The notes: generated from the letters alone by a model not told the origin. A DNA stretch of 64,000 nt from Arthrobacter sp. ATA002 (GCF_026898095.1 NZ_CP114015.1:2542001-2606000), one strand, 5' to 3'; shown: positions 1 to 12,955, counted from the first letter of the stretch. Numbers and translations: made by a program.

Positions 1-3860
<3,860 letters not shown>

Positions 3861-3864
<4 letters not shown>

Positions 3865-4805
3865 GGGGACTTCCTGTTCGTCAGCTTGAGGAAGGTGAAG
3901 GAGAGGGCGAACGCGACAACGGCGATCAGCACGGCCTGCGCGGCGGCGACGTTGTAGTCGTTGTAAGCGAACGCCGTCGTGTAGGCGCTGAGGTTCGGGG
4001 TGTACTGGCTGTCGATAGCCGGTGAGACAGTCATCAGCACCTGCGCTTCGGCGAACAGCTGCAGGGTGCCGATGATGGAGAAGATCGTGGTCAGCAGCAG
4101 GGCCGGGCGGATGAGCGGCAGCTGAATGCTGCGGGCGACCCGCCAGGTCGAGGCCCCGTCCACGCGGGCCGCTTCGTACAGCTCTGCGGGAATCGCCTTG
4201 AGCTGGGCGACGATGATGAGCATGTTGTACCCGGTGTAACTCCAGAGCACAATGTTCGCGATGGACCACAGCACTGTCGAAGGCCCCAGGAAGTCCGGCG
4301 TCACCCCAACCAGGGCTGCGGCGTCAAAGAGCGGGCTCAGGCCCGGGATGTACAGGAAGGACCAGAGGATCGTCGCGATGACGCCGGGGACTCCGTAGGG
4401 CAGGAAGTAGGCCGCACGGAAGAAGGACGGCCACTTCGCCGAGGCCGATTCAAGCATCAGGGCCAGTGCCGTGCACAGCACGATCATGACCGGCACCTGC
4501 ACCGCTCCGAACAGGAGCATCCGGCCGATGGAGGCGGTGAAGTTGCCGTCTTCCAGTGCCTGGACGTAGTTGGAGAAACCCGCAAATCCGCTGGAGATTC
4601 CGGATTCCCCGAAGAGGCCGCTGCGGGTGACCTTGGTGAAGCTGGACCCGATGGCCACGATAATCGGCAGGACAAAGGTCAGGATGAACAGGGCCAGGAA
4701 GGGCGCCAGCAGCATCCAGGGTGCGCGGGCGGTGGCCTTGTTCCTGCCCGTGGACGGTTTGGTCACCGGCTTGCGTGGTCGCACCGGCTCCAGTGTGGCG
4801 GTCAT
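3861..4805 (-). CDS. Carbohydrate ABC transporter permease (MalF type)
   Basis: First permease of the sugar importer, 314 aa. A basic cytosolic leader (residues 1-28) is followed by WMLLAPFLALFILTFVLP and five further hydrophobic segments. The EAA motif is EAARVDGASTWRVA, about 90 residues from the C-terminus, as expected for CUT1 permeases. It forms a heterodimer channel with the product of the next gene. Start and stop each overlap the neighbouring genes by 4 bases, so expression is coupled to the binding protein upstream and the second permease downstream. The substrate is inferred to be a beta-galactoside or a galactose-containing oligosaccharide from the linked lacZ; the permease sequence itself does not show this. 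Confidence 0.93.
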
Positions 4806-6143
4806 GCCTGCTCCTTCCGGATGGTGAGTCCCTTGTTTTCGAACACGGTCATGATCTGCCGCTCGGCCTCACCGATGGATTCCACCAGCGTGGTTCCCGA
4901 GGCTTTCCGGCGGAATCCGTCGCTGAGGATGTTGAAGGACTGCTGGGTGGTGGGCCACCAGGACCAGTCCGGGTTCTGGTCCTTTGCCGCCGGAACAAAG
5001 ATTTCCCGGTTGTAGGCCTGGCCGCTGAAGAACTCGGAGCCGCCCTGGCGGGAGGTTCCAATGAAGTCCCGGGCCGGGGACCAGCCGATGCCGCTGTTGC
5101 TGATCATGGCGTCGATGCCCTCCTGGGAGGTGGTCATCCAGACCGCAAACTCGAGGGCTTCGCGGGGATGCTTGCTGCTGGACATGACCGCCGCCGTCGA
5201 GCCGCCCAGATAGCTGGAGCCGAAGCCGGAGCCTTCCCACACGGGCATGGGGGCGCCGCGCCATTTCCCGGCGCCGCCGCTGACGCCCTCCACCAGCGCA
5301 TCGCCCCAGCTTGCCGTGACCACGGAAGCGATGCTGCCCTGCGATGCCGCCGCAAACCACGCCGGCGTGTAGGCCCCGTAACCGATTTGCACCAGGTCCT
5401 TGTCGATGGCCTGGTCGTAGAAGTCCGCCACCATGAGGGTCGCGTCGTCGGTCATGTTGATGACCCAGCCGTCCTCCTCGGCCCTAAACCAGCGGGCACC
5501 GGCCTGCCCGGCGAGGGCCGCGAAGACCGAGGCGTCGGCCAGCGGGAAGCAGTCAATGTACACGTCCAGCCGGCGCAGTTCCGCGGCCAGTTCCGCCCAC
5601 TGCGGCCACGTTGCCGGTGCCCCGGTGGCACCGACGGTCTGGAAGACTTCCGGCTGGTAGAACATTGCCATCGGCCCGGAATCCTGCGGAATTCCGTACA
5701 CCCCGTCCATGTAGCTGACCTGCTGCCAAAGCGTGGGGTCATACCGGGAGGCGTAGTCGTTGGCACCGTAGCGGGACAGGTCCACCACCCCGTTGACCAG
5801 CATGAATTCCGGCAGGGACCGCAGCTCAATCTGCCCGATGTCCGGTCCCGCTCCGGCCGCCAGCGCCGAATAGAGTTTCTGGTATCCGCCCGAGTTCCCA
5901 CCCGGAATCCAGGCCGCTTCCACCTGCACGTTGGGGTTCGCCGCGTTCCACACGTCCAGGACCTTCTGCAGGTCCTTCAGCCACGCCCAATAGGTCAAGG
6001 TGATCTTCTCACCGCCGGCCGGCGCGATGGTGGGCGCCGTGTTAACGGACACTGTGCCCGGCGTTGCACAGCCGGCAAGCATTCCTCCCGCCAAGGCTCC
6101 CAGGCCGGTCCCCAGTACCTGCCGTCGGGTCAGTACAGCCATC
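4802..6143 (-). CDS. Sugar ABC transporter substrate-binding lipoprotein
   Basis: Extracellular solute-binding protein (SBP family 1), about 446 aa, that captures the sugar for the two permeases encoded downstream. The N-terminus has RR (TRRQVLG), a hydrophobic stretch and the lipobox LAGC at about residues 22-25, so it is predicted to be lipid-anchored; the twin arginine suggests possible Tat export. The mature part has family features such as LTYWAWLKDLQKVLDVWN near the N-terminus. The frame is open for 20 codons more, but the start at 6143 is preferred because it places the signal peptide at the N-terminus and has GGAAG upstream. It is the first gene of the operon and its stop overlaps the next ATG. 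The upstream gap carries an inverted repeat. Confidence 0.92.
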
Positions 6144-6228
6144 TGCCGCTCACTTCCTTGTGGTGGCCACGTGCTTCCGGGCATGGCGCCCCGGATAGTT
6201 TTCACAGGACGCTACCGAGACACCAGGC

Positions 6229-6269
6229 GTAACACCAGCCCCATGAGCGGTCCAGGGAACCGGTGTTAC
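6229..6269. promoter_or_regulatory. Inverted repeat upstream of the sugar operon (candidate operator)
   Basis: GTAACACC (6229-6236) and GGTGTTAC (6262-6269) form perfect 8-base arms separated by 25 bases, 86-126 bases upstream of the binding-protein start. The position suits a repressor site or paired half-sites for the sugar operon. No regulator gene is visible next to it, so the binding factor is unknown and the functional role is inferred. Confidence 0.35.
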
Positions 6270-6341
6270 CTATTCGTAATTTCCGCAGATCACCGGTTTC
6301 GCGTCACACGACGCGGAAAGTCCCGGGTCCGAATCCGCGCT

Positions 6342-6755
6342 TCAGCCCACGAAGATGCAGAACGGATGTCCGGCCGGATCGGCGTAGACGTATAACGGTT
6401 CGTCAGAGTCGTCCGTGCGGTCGAAGAGGAGCTCGGCCCCCAGCGACAAGGCCCTGGAGTGCTGGTCTTCGAGGGCCTTCCGGTCGGGAACGGTGAGGTC
6501 GAGATGCATCTGCATGGGCACGTCGGGCAGCGGCCACGTGGTGCGCGTGAGGTGGTCAACGTGCTGGAAGGCAAGGATGCGGTTGCCGTGCGCGTCGGTC
6601 AGAACCAGCCAGTCGGCGTCATCGGCTGTGCCCCCGGCCGCGGGCTCGTCCCCCTGCCGGTACCGGAGTCCGAGAAGCTGGCGGTAAAACTCCGCCAGTC
6701 CCCGCACGTCGGGAGTGTCCAGGACGGTGTGGAGCAGGTGGGGGAAGCCGGGCAT
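6342..6755 (-). CDS. VOC family (glyoxalase/bleomycin-resistance fold) protein
   Basis: Protein of 137 aa with one pair of VOC beta-alpha-beta-beta-beta modules: N-terminal HLLHTVLDTPDVRGLAEFYRQLLG, a central MHLDLTVPD strand and C-terminal YVYADPAGHPFCIFVG. His and Glu/Asp positions typical of metal-binding VOC proteins are partly kept (His near the N-terminus, H in MHLDLTV), but the last metal ligand position is not the usual Glu. Family members include dioxygenases, lyases and antibiotic-binding proteins; the substrate here cannot be read from the sequence. It stands alone between the sugar operon and a GNAT gene on the same strand. Confidence 0.85.
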   Translation of the reverse strand: MPGFPHLLHTVLDTPDVRGLAEFYRQLLGLRYRQGDEPAAGGTADDADWLVLTDAHGNRILAFQHVDHLTRTTWPLPDVPMQMHLDLTVPDRKALEDQHSRALSLGAELLFDRTDDSDEPLYVYADPAGHPFCIFVG

Positions 6756-6986
6756 GGCCCAACACTAGCGATCACGGGGTTTCCCCACCAGCGTGCGCGG
6801 TTTCAGGGAACGCGCGCCGCGTGTACTGCTTCAGCCGCCTGCCGTCGGCAGTTCATGTGGACTGCTGCGGCTGCTGCCGAGCGCCCGGTGCCGCTGTGCG
6901 GTTGTCCCCGCGCTCCTCGCCGTCCGCGTCCACCTGGCCGGTGGCCGTCAGCCCGAGCTTCCGCGCGACGGCGGCCGAAGCCCGGT

Positions 6987-7550
6987 TCACATCGAAGCGT
7001 CCAGGATCCGTTGAAAAAGAAGATGGTCCTGCCAGCTGCCGGCGATCTTAAGATACTGCGGAGCCAGTCCGATGCGTCCAAAACCCGACCGCTGCAGAAC
7101 CAGCTGAGATCCGGTGTTGTGTACCAAGGTGGCCGCCTGGATTCTGTGCAGTCCCAGCCGCCGGTGCGCCGTATCGACGACGGCGGCAACTGCCGCGGTG
7201 CCAATTCCGCGGCCGGCGTACTGCTCGTCGATCCAGTAGCCGAGATTCGCTGAAAGGAACGGACCGCGAACAATCCCGGTCAGCGTGACGGTTCCGATGA
7301 TCCGTTCTCCGTCAAAAAGGACAAAGGGCACTTCGCTGCCGGCACCGTGCAGCGCCAGTTTGGATTCGATGACGAACCGCTGTCCTGCGGGGGTGAAGAA
7401 GGCATCCTCCCGCAGGGGCTCCCAGGGAGCCAGATAGGCGCGGTTCCGCTGGTAGGCAGCTGCGAGAGCGCGGGCATCGGCGGAATCCAGCACAGCAAGC
7501 CGGATGCCGTGGATCAGGGTGGCAGCAGGCAACTGCAGGTCGGTAAGCAC
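6987..7550 (-). CDS. GNAT N-acetyltransferase, RimJ/RimL type
   Basis: Protein of 187 aa with the GNAT fold. The acetyl-CoA pyrophosphate loop is seen in the segment LGYWIDEQYAGRGIGTAAVAA (consensus Q/RxxGxG/A, here YAGRGIG), and motif B reads LHRIQAATLVHNTGS with the Asn-x-x-Ser pattern typical of RimJ/RimL-type enzymes. The N-terminal YQRNRAYLAPWEPLRE also matches that family. Relatives acetylate the N-termini of ribosomal proteins or other amines; the substrate here is not identifiable. The gene is monocistronic in appearance and separated by about 230 bases from the VOC gene, a gap in which I see no credible gene. Confidence 0.88.
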   Translation of the reverse strand: MLTDLQLPAATLIHGIRLAVLDSADARALAAAYQRNRAYLAPWEPLREDAFFTPAGQRFVIESKLALHGAGSEVPFVLFDGERIIGTVTLTGIVRGPFLSANLGYWIDEQYAGRGIGTAAVAAVVDTAHRRLGLHRIQAATLVHNTGSQLVLQRSGFGRIGLAPQYLKIAGSWQDHLLFQRILDASM

Positions 7551-7652
7551 GCCACAGCCTACCCCGGAGCATCCCTCAAGCCCCGTGCCGGGCCGTTACT
7601 CCCCGTGGCCGGCGGCCGCTGTGTCCCCGGGCCGGACGTTCGACCGAGCTCC

Positions 7653-10217
7653 CTAGCCCAGGGCCTTCAGCGCTGCTGCGAGGTAGGACGACGTTTTGCT
7701 GGCAGCACAGGCCGCCACCTCAGCGGCTGTGCCGGCGCAGATGATCCGGCCGCCGTCGTCGCCTCCGGCCGGGCCCATGTCGATGACCCAGTCCGCGGAA
7801 GCCACCACGTTCATGGAGTGCTCCACCACCACCACCGTGTTTCCGGCGTCCACGAGCCGGTTCAGCTGGGCCAGCAGCAGGCGGACGTCCTGGGGATGCA
7901 GTCCCGTGGTCGGTTCATCGAGCAGGTACAGGGTGTGGCCGCGCCGGGCGCGCTGCAGCTCGGTGGCCAGCTTGATCCGCTGCGCTTCGCCGCCGGAGAG
8001 TTCGGTGGCCGGCTGGCCCAGGCGCAGATAGCCGAGGCCGACGTCGAGCAGGGTGTTCAGGCTGCGGGCCGCGGCGGGCACATCGGCGAGGAACTCGGCG
8101 GCGGACTCCACCCGCATGCCCAGCACGTCGGCGATGCTCTTGCCGCGGTAGGTAACTTCCAGGGTTTCCTCGTTGTAGCGCGCGCCGCGGCACTGCGGGC
8201 AGGGGCCGTAGGTGCCGGGCAGGAACAACAGTTCGACCGCGAGGAACCCCTCGCCCTGGCAGGTTTCGCAGCGCCCGCCGGCCATGTTGAAGGAGAAGCG
8301 GCCGGCGTTGTAGCCGCGGGCGCGGGCTTCGTCGGTGCCGGCGTAGAGCTTGCGGACGGCGTCAAAGAGCCCGGTGTAAGTGGCCAGGTTCGAGCGCGGG
8401 GTACGGCCGATGGGACGCTGGTCCACCTTCACCAGGCGGTCCAGGTGCTCCAGCCCGGCAATGTCGCGCACCGAGGCGCCGGGATCGGCGTCGCCATGCG
8501 CTTCCGCATCCGGATCATCTGCCCGGGCGGCTGCTTCCGCTGCGGCCGCGGCGCAACCGTTGACGTGCTCCCCCACGGTTTCGGCCAGCACCTGGCTGAC
8601 CAGGGTGGATTTGCCGGAACCCGAAACACCGGTGACGGCGGTGAGCACGCCCAGGGGGATGTCGGCGTCGAGCTCTTTCAGGTTGTGCCGGGTGATGCCT
8701 TTCAGGCTCAGCCACCGGTCCGGGGCCCGGCGTGCTGGGACGACCCCCTCGGCCTCGCCGAACAGGAACGGCCGGGTGGCGCTTTCTTCCACATCGGCCA
8801 GTCCGGCCACCGGGCCGCTGTAGAGCACGGTGCCGCCGCCGTCGCCGGCCTGCGGTCCCACATCAACGACCCACTCGGCGCTGCGCACCACGTCCATGTT
8901 GTGCTCGACGACGAACACCGAGTTCCCGGCGTCCTTCAGTTCCTGCAGCACGGCCAGCAGCGGCTCCGCGTCGGCGGGGTGCAGGCCTGCCGATGGCTCG
9001 TCCAGCACGTAGATGACCCCGAACAGCCCGGAGCGCAGCTGGGTGGCAATCCGCAGCCGCTGCATTTCACCCGGCGACAGCGTGGGCGTGGCCCGGGACA
9101 GGCTCAGGTACCCCAACCCCAAATCAATGAGCACCTGCAGCCGGGACAGCAGGTCGCGGGTGATCGTGACGGCAACCTCGGTGTCTTCGTTGGACGCCGC
9201 GGCCCGGGACGCCGTGCCCGCGGCCTTGAGCTCCGCCGTCGGACGGATAATTTCGGCCAGCTCGCCCAGGGTCGCACCGTTCAACTCGGCGATGTTCCGG
9301 CCGGCGAAGGTGACGGCGAGCGCTTCGGGCCGCAGTCCGGCGCCGCCGCAGACCGGGCACGGGCCGGAGACCATGTATTCCAGCACGCGCTTGCGCATCT
9401 GCTCGCTGCCCGAGTCCGCAAGGGTATGCAGCACGTAGGACCTGGCGCTCCAGAACCGGCCCTTGTAGGGCTTGGCCACGCGGTCTCGCTGCGGGGTAAT
9501 CATGACGACGGGCTGTTCCTCGGTGAACAGGATCCAGTCGCGGTCCTTCTTGGGCAGCTTCTTCCACGGCACGTCGACGTCGTAACCCAGGTGGGTGAGG
9601 ATGTCGCGCAGGTTTTTGCCCTGCCAGGCGCCGGGCCAGGCGGCAATGGCACCGTCGCGGATGGTCAGGGACGGATCCGGAACCAGCGAATCTTCGGTGA
9701 CGGTGTGCGCGATGCCCAGCCCCGAGCATTCGCGGCAGGCGCCGGCGGCGGTGTTGGGCGAAAACGCGTCCGAGTCCAGGCTGCCCGGCTCGGCATCCGC
9801 AGGGTAGGTGCCGCCGCGGGAGAACAGCATGCGCATGGAGTTTGAGAGCGTCGTCAGCGTGCCCACGGTGGAACGGGAGCTGGGGGTACCGCGGCGCTGC
9901 TGGAGCGCGACGGCGGGAGGCAGCCCGGTGATCTCCTCCACTTTGGGCGTGGAGCCCTGGGAGAGCAGGCGGCGGGCATAGGGAGCCACGGACTCGAAAT
10001 AGCGCCGCTGGGCCTCGGCATAGACGGTGCCGAAGGCCAGCGAGGATTTGCCGGAGCCGGAGACGCCCGTGAAGGCGACAATCGCGTCCCGTGGAATGTC
10101 GACGTCGATATTCCGCAGGTTGTTCTCCTGCGCTCCGCGGACGCGGACCATGCCGTTGGTGCTCGGGTCAGTGCTTGGGGTGCGGGCAGTTTCCGGGGAC
10201 AGCTCAGCGGTAGTCAT
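7653..10217 (-). CDS. UvrA-like excinuclease ATPase, class II (UvrA2 type)
   Basis: Tandem ABC-ATPase of about 854 aa, shorter than canonical UvrA (about 940-960 aa). Both Walker A loops (GVSGSGKSSLAF and GVSGSGKSTLVS), both signature regions (TLSPGEMQRLRIA, ELSGGEAQRIKLA) and both Walker B strands (YVLDEPSAGLHP, YLLDEPTTGLHP) are present. Zinc-binding Cys pairs appear (CPVCGGAG; CETCQGEGF and CPQCRGARY). Class II proteins lack the UvrB-binding domain and are linked to DNA-damage tolerance or self-resistance to DNA-binding drugs. An Ala/Asp/Glu-rich insert follows the second Walker A loop. The ATG at 10217 is chosen; a GTG at 10250 in the same frame, with TATCAT about 10 bases upstream, could be a leaderless start. 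Not a substitute for the housekeeping uvrA. Confidence 0.9.
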   Translation of the reverse strand: MTTAELSPETARTPSTDPSTNGMVRVRGAQENNLRNIDVDIPRDAIVAFTGVSGSGKSSLAFGTVYAEAQRRYFESVAPYARRLLSQGSTPKVEEITGLPPAVALQQRRGTPSSRSTVGTLTTLSNSMRMLFSRGGTYPADAEPGSLDSDAFSPNTAAGACRECSGLGIAHTVTEDSLVPDPSLTIRDGAIAAWPGAWQGKNLRDILTHLGYDVDVPWKKLPKKDRDWILFTEEQPVVMITPQRDRVAKPYKGRFWSARSYVLHTLADSGSEQMRKRVLEYMVSGPCPVCGGAGLRPEALAVTFAGRNIAELNGATLGELAEIIRPTAELKAAGTASRAAASNEDTEVAVTITRDLLSRLQVLIDLGLGYLSLSRATPTLSPGEMQRLRIATQLRSGLFGVIYVLDEPSAGLHPADAEPLLAVLQELKDAGNSVFVVEHNMDVVRSAEWVVDVGPQAGDGGGTVLYSGPVAGLADVEESATRPFLFGEAEGVVPARRAPDRWLSLKGITRHNLKELDADIPLGVLTAVTGVSGSGKSTLVSQVLAETVGEHVNGCAAAAAEAAARADDPDAEAHGDADPGASVRDIAGLEHLDRLVKVDQRPIGRTPRSNLATYTGLFDAVRKLYAGTDEARARGYNAGRFSFNMAGGRCETCQGEGFLAVELLFLPGTYGPCPQCRGARYNEETLEVTYRGKSIADVLGMRVESAAEFLADVPAAARSLNTLLDVGLGYLRLGQPATELSGGEAQRIKLATELQRARRGHTLYLLDEPTTGLHPQDVRLLLAQLNRLVDAGNTVVVVEHSMNVVASADWVIDMGPAGGDDGGRIICAGTAAEVAACAASKTSSYLAAALKALG

Positions 10218-10274
10218 CAGTTTCAGCCTAGCGAGATCGTGCAGGAGCACCTAAATGATAAGCATGCTGTCCGC

Positions 10275-10957
10275 CTAGAGCGTGACGGCGGCCGGCAGCT
10301 GCACGCCGTCCGGAAGCTCAGGGGCGTCGAACTTCTGCCGCTCACATTCGGTGCGCAGCTGGGGATACGTGTCGGCAATCAGATCCAGGATCCGGTTCCG
10401 GACGACGAGGTAGGCCTCCCCCACCCCGACAACGCCCTTGAACTCCTTCAGCTCCTCCTCGTAGGAGGTCTGCTGATGCCGCAGGTAGTTCACCGTCAGC
10501 CGGTCCAGCCTGGCTTTGGAGGTGTTCCGGCTGGCCGGGGACTGGCTGCGGCGGAGCCGGCCGTTGAAGTGTGCAATGGCTTTGTCCTGCATCTGTTCCC
10601 AGGGTTCCGGAACGATGCTCAGCTCCAGTGCTTCCGCTGCCGCGACGGCTTCCTTCTTTTTCGCCAGCGCACGGGTGCGGGCGGCGATCTGCCGGGTCCG
10701 GGATGCCTCCGGGCCCGCTGATACTCCGCCGTGACCTCGATGGCCTCCACCCGTTCCAGGGCGTACAGCTTCATGGGAGCGGCCTTGCGGGAAAACGGGT
10801 TCCGGGCGGTCTGGTCCGGTTCCGGCAGGAACGTCTTGATCTGCGTGTCCGTCCAGCCGCGCTCCTTTTTCAGGTCGTTGGCGATCAGCATCCCCTCACT
10901 GTTGGCCGGTTTGGGCCGCGGCGGATGGTGTTTTCCTCGGGACAATGCAGACTCCAC
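10275..10957 (-). CDS. Conserved protein with RGWTD N-terminal module (one frameshift)
   Basis: I do not recognise a named family. The N-terminal part reads ANDLKKERGWTDTQIKTFLP then NPFSRKAAPMKLYALERVEA, a small module that I recall from free-standing and fused bacterial proteins of unknown role. After VTAE the frame breaks near 10724, where adding one base joins it to a basic helical segment (SRTRQIAARTRALAKKKEAV) and a C-terminal half ending ELPDGVQLPAAVTL. The C-terminal half is rich in charged helices, with RLDRLTVNYLRHQQTSYEEEL. The start is uncertain: GTG at 10957 is chosen, with ATG at 10891 and 11026 as alternatives. It follows the UvrA2-like gene by 57 bases on the same strand but upstream of it, so they may share a transcript. 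Confidence 0.6.
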
Positions 10958-11160
10958 GGATTTCCAGCAGGGACAGGGGAACCCATCCATTCTAGGGACC
11001 GGCACGGCAGAGCCGAAAAACCGCATGTCGCCAGGCCCCGCGGCCGGAGTGGGTCCGCTACCCTGTGACCAGTGATACTTCCTATGTCTCTGTGACCCAG
11101 AGTTCCGACAGCGCTTCCGGCTCGCTCCGTTCAGGAGCGGTGCTTTCGTGTGCCCGTCAT

Positions 11161-11184
11161 GGGAAACCCCGTACGGGGTTTCCC
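11161..11184. repeat. Perfect 24-bp palindrome
   Basis: Two 12-base arms, GGGAAACCCCGT and its exact reverse complement, meet without a spacer 41 bases upstream of the preferred start of the pentapeptide-repeat gene. It could be a repressor operator or a hairpin in the 5' leader. No regulator is adjacent. The next base pair outward does not match, so the dyad is exactly 24 bases. Confidence 0.6.
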
Positions 11185-11224
11185 TTCCCGGCCCATACCG
11201 AAACCCAACCGTCTGGAAGATCCC

Positions 11225-12095
11225 ATGTCCTCAATGCCATCCCCCGCATCCGGTTCCTTCCCTCCTGCCCGGGACCGGTCATCCCCTGCGGCCGGACTGC
11301 GCCAACTGCTTTGCCCTCTGCTGCACCGCCTTTGGCTTCTCGCGGTCAGCAGACTTTGCCCTCGACAAACCGGCCGGATCCCCTGCCGCAACCTTGGTGA
11401 CGATTTTTCCTGCACCATCCATGAGAGCCTGGTCCCGCGGGGATTCCGCGGCTGCACCGTCTTTGACTGTTTTGGTGCCGGCCAAACCGTGTCCCAGGGA
11501 GTGTTCGCCGGAAAGAGCTGGCGTGAACGCCCGGAGACGACAGATGAGATGTTCTCCGCCTTTCGAATCGTCCGGCAGCTCCACGAAATGCTGTGGCACC
11601 TGGCGGAAGCCCAAAGCGGACCTTTGACCCCGATGCTGCCGGGCGGGCGGCCCGGCTAAGCACGTGATCGGGACCGCAATCCAGGGTGGACTGCCGGCGC
11701 TGTTGCCGCTGGATGTTCCGGACCTTCACAGCCGCGTGAAAATCACGCTGATGGACGTCAGCGAAGAAGTCCGGGCGCCGTACTTTGCGGCCGGCGGCGA
11801 CCATCTGGAGGCCGCTCTGCAACCGGGTGCGGACTTGATGGGTGCCAAGCTCGGGTTCCGGCAGCTGTGCGGAGCGGATCTCCGGGGCGCCTACCTGATA
11901 GCCGCCGATCTGCGCTGCAGCGACCTCTCGGGCGCCGACCTCCTCGGCGCGGACCTAAGGGACACACGGCTCGACGGCGCGGACCTGTCGAAGGCGCTGT
12001 ACCTGACGCAGCCGCAGGTCAGCGCTGCGAGAGGCAGCGCTTCCACGCGTCTGCCGCCGGAGGTGTCGATGCCGGCGAACTGGATCCCGGGGTAA
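11225..12095 (+). CDS. Pentapeptide-repeat protein with Cys-rich N-terminus (several frameshifts)
   Basis: The C-terminal part has a clear run of pentapeptide repeats: GADLMGAKL, GADLRGAYL, GADLLGADL, GADLSKAL, which fold into a right-handed beta helix. Before it lie a Cys-rich segment (RPDCANCFALCCTAFGF), FALDKPAG and DDFSCTIHESL with GFRGCTVFDCFGAG, a pattern I recall from Arthrobacter relatives of this protein. The pieces lie in three frames: joins are needed near 11283-11286, 11380-11383, 11628-11631 and 11654-11655, each in or beside a C or G run; the first needs two bases, the others one. ATG 11225 has GGAAG upstream and is preferred. Role unknown; the Cys clusters could bind metal. It is either a true pseudogene or heavily affected by sequencing error; the same error pattern elsewhere favours the latter. 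Confidence 0.7.
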
Positions 12096-12123
12096 GTTTT
12101 CGCACTGCGGCACGCACGCCCGA

Positions 12124-12684
12124 CTAACGGTTCACGTTGTAGGTGGCCTGGACCATGCCGTTGTCGAAGCGGCGTTCGCGGACGAGGCGCAGGTTCAGCG
12201 ACAGTCCGTCCGGAAAAACCCGCGTGCCGCCGCCGACAACGGCGGGGCAGAGAAGGAGCTCGACGACGTCGACCACTCCCAGCAGGAGCGCGGTTGCCGC
12301 CAGCGTCGGGCCTTCCACCGTGAGGTCGCCCGTTGCCTCCGCCCGGGCGCGCTCAACCGCTTCCAGCGTGAAGGCCGGTTCCAGCCGTGTATTTGTTGTC
12401 CATACGTCATCCAGGGAGGAGGAGAAGACGACCTTCCCGGTGCGCTGCCAAACCTGCGCAAACTTTTCCGATTCAGGTGACCCCTCGGCGGCTGAGGGGT
12501 CCGTTTCCCACACCGCCATCGTTTCGTACATGCGGCGCCCGAGCAGATACGTGCTCACCGATTCCGCATCAGCGGTCAGCGCCGCAACCACTGCTTCATC
12601 GGGGAATGCCCAGGAGAAGTCCCCCTGCGCATCCGAGTTGTAACCGTCCAGGGAGGAGGCAACGGAGTAGATGATTTTTGCCAT
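12124..12684 (-). CDS. Dihydrofolate reductase-fold protein (RibD C-terminal family)
   Basis: Protein of about 186 aa starting MAKIIYSVASSLDGY, the typical first strand of the DHFR-like RibD C-terminal family. Further family motifs are LLGRRMYETM (NADPH-binding region), VVFSSSLDDV, LTVEGPTLAATAL and LLLCPAVVGGGTRVFPDG. Members are NADPH-dependent reductases of mostly unknown substrate and are not the essential folate enzyme. The frame extends 65 codons farther upstream, but that part is low-complexity and unlike the family, so the start at 12684 is used. The gene converges on the pentapeptide-repeat gene with only 28 bases between their stops. Confidence 0.87.
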   Translation of the reverse strand: MAKIIYSVASSLDGYNSDAQGDFSWAFPDEAVVAALTADAESVSTYLLGRRMYETMAVWETDPSAAEGSPESEKFAQVWQRTGKVVFSSSLDDVWTTNTRLEPAFTLEAVERARAEATGDLTVEGPTLAATALLLGVVDVVELLLCPAVVGGGTRVFPDGLSLNLRLVRERRFDNGMVQATYNVNR

Positions 12685-12748
12685 GCGCCCACTAAACCGA
12701 CCGGCTGCGGCGGACGCAAGAGGTGCCGCTAAAGCCCCGGCGGCGCGC

Positions 12749-12955
12749 TCAGCCTGCCGGTGACAGGAACTCGAGCCGGTTGCCGTTGTTGTCCCGCAAA
12801 TAGAACCTGCGCATGCCTGGAAAAGCGTCGTCCCACTCGGGCACCAGCCCCCGCCCTTCCACATACCGCGCGAAAGCATCCAGGTTGGTGACCAGGATGC
12901 CCGGATGGGCCTTGCGGGCCGGCACGTCGGTGACCTTACCGCCCGGTGCCTCCAA
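12749..12955 (-). pseudogene. VOC family protein fragment, N-terminal half missing
   Basis: The 68 residues match only the second VOC half-module: PARKAHPGILVTNLDAFARYVEGRG, then PGMRRFYLRDNNGNRLEFL, a characteristic C-terminus with the metal-ligand Glu in RLEFL. Full members need about 60 more residues of first module, and the sequence upstream on this strand shows stops in the available frames and no first-module motifs. The nominal start is TTG without a convincing ribosome-binding site. I read it as the remnant of a glyoxalase-like gene. Unlike the frameshifted genes in this window, adding one base does not restore it. Confidence 0.6.

Noticed and set aside
4721..6232. 503-codon plus-strand open frame
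   Set aside because: Antisense to the sugar-binding protein; composition typical of a shadow frame.
7347..9845. 832-codon plus-strand open frame
   Set aside because: It lies entirely opposite the UvrA2-like gene, has low-complexity Gly/Ala/Gln composition and no motif; long antisense frames are common in GC-rich DNA.
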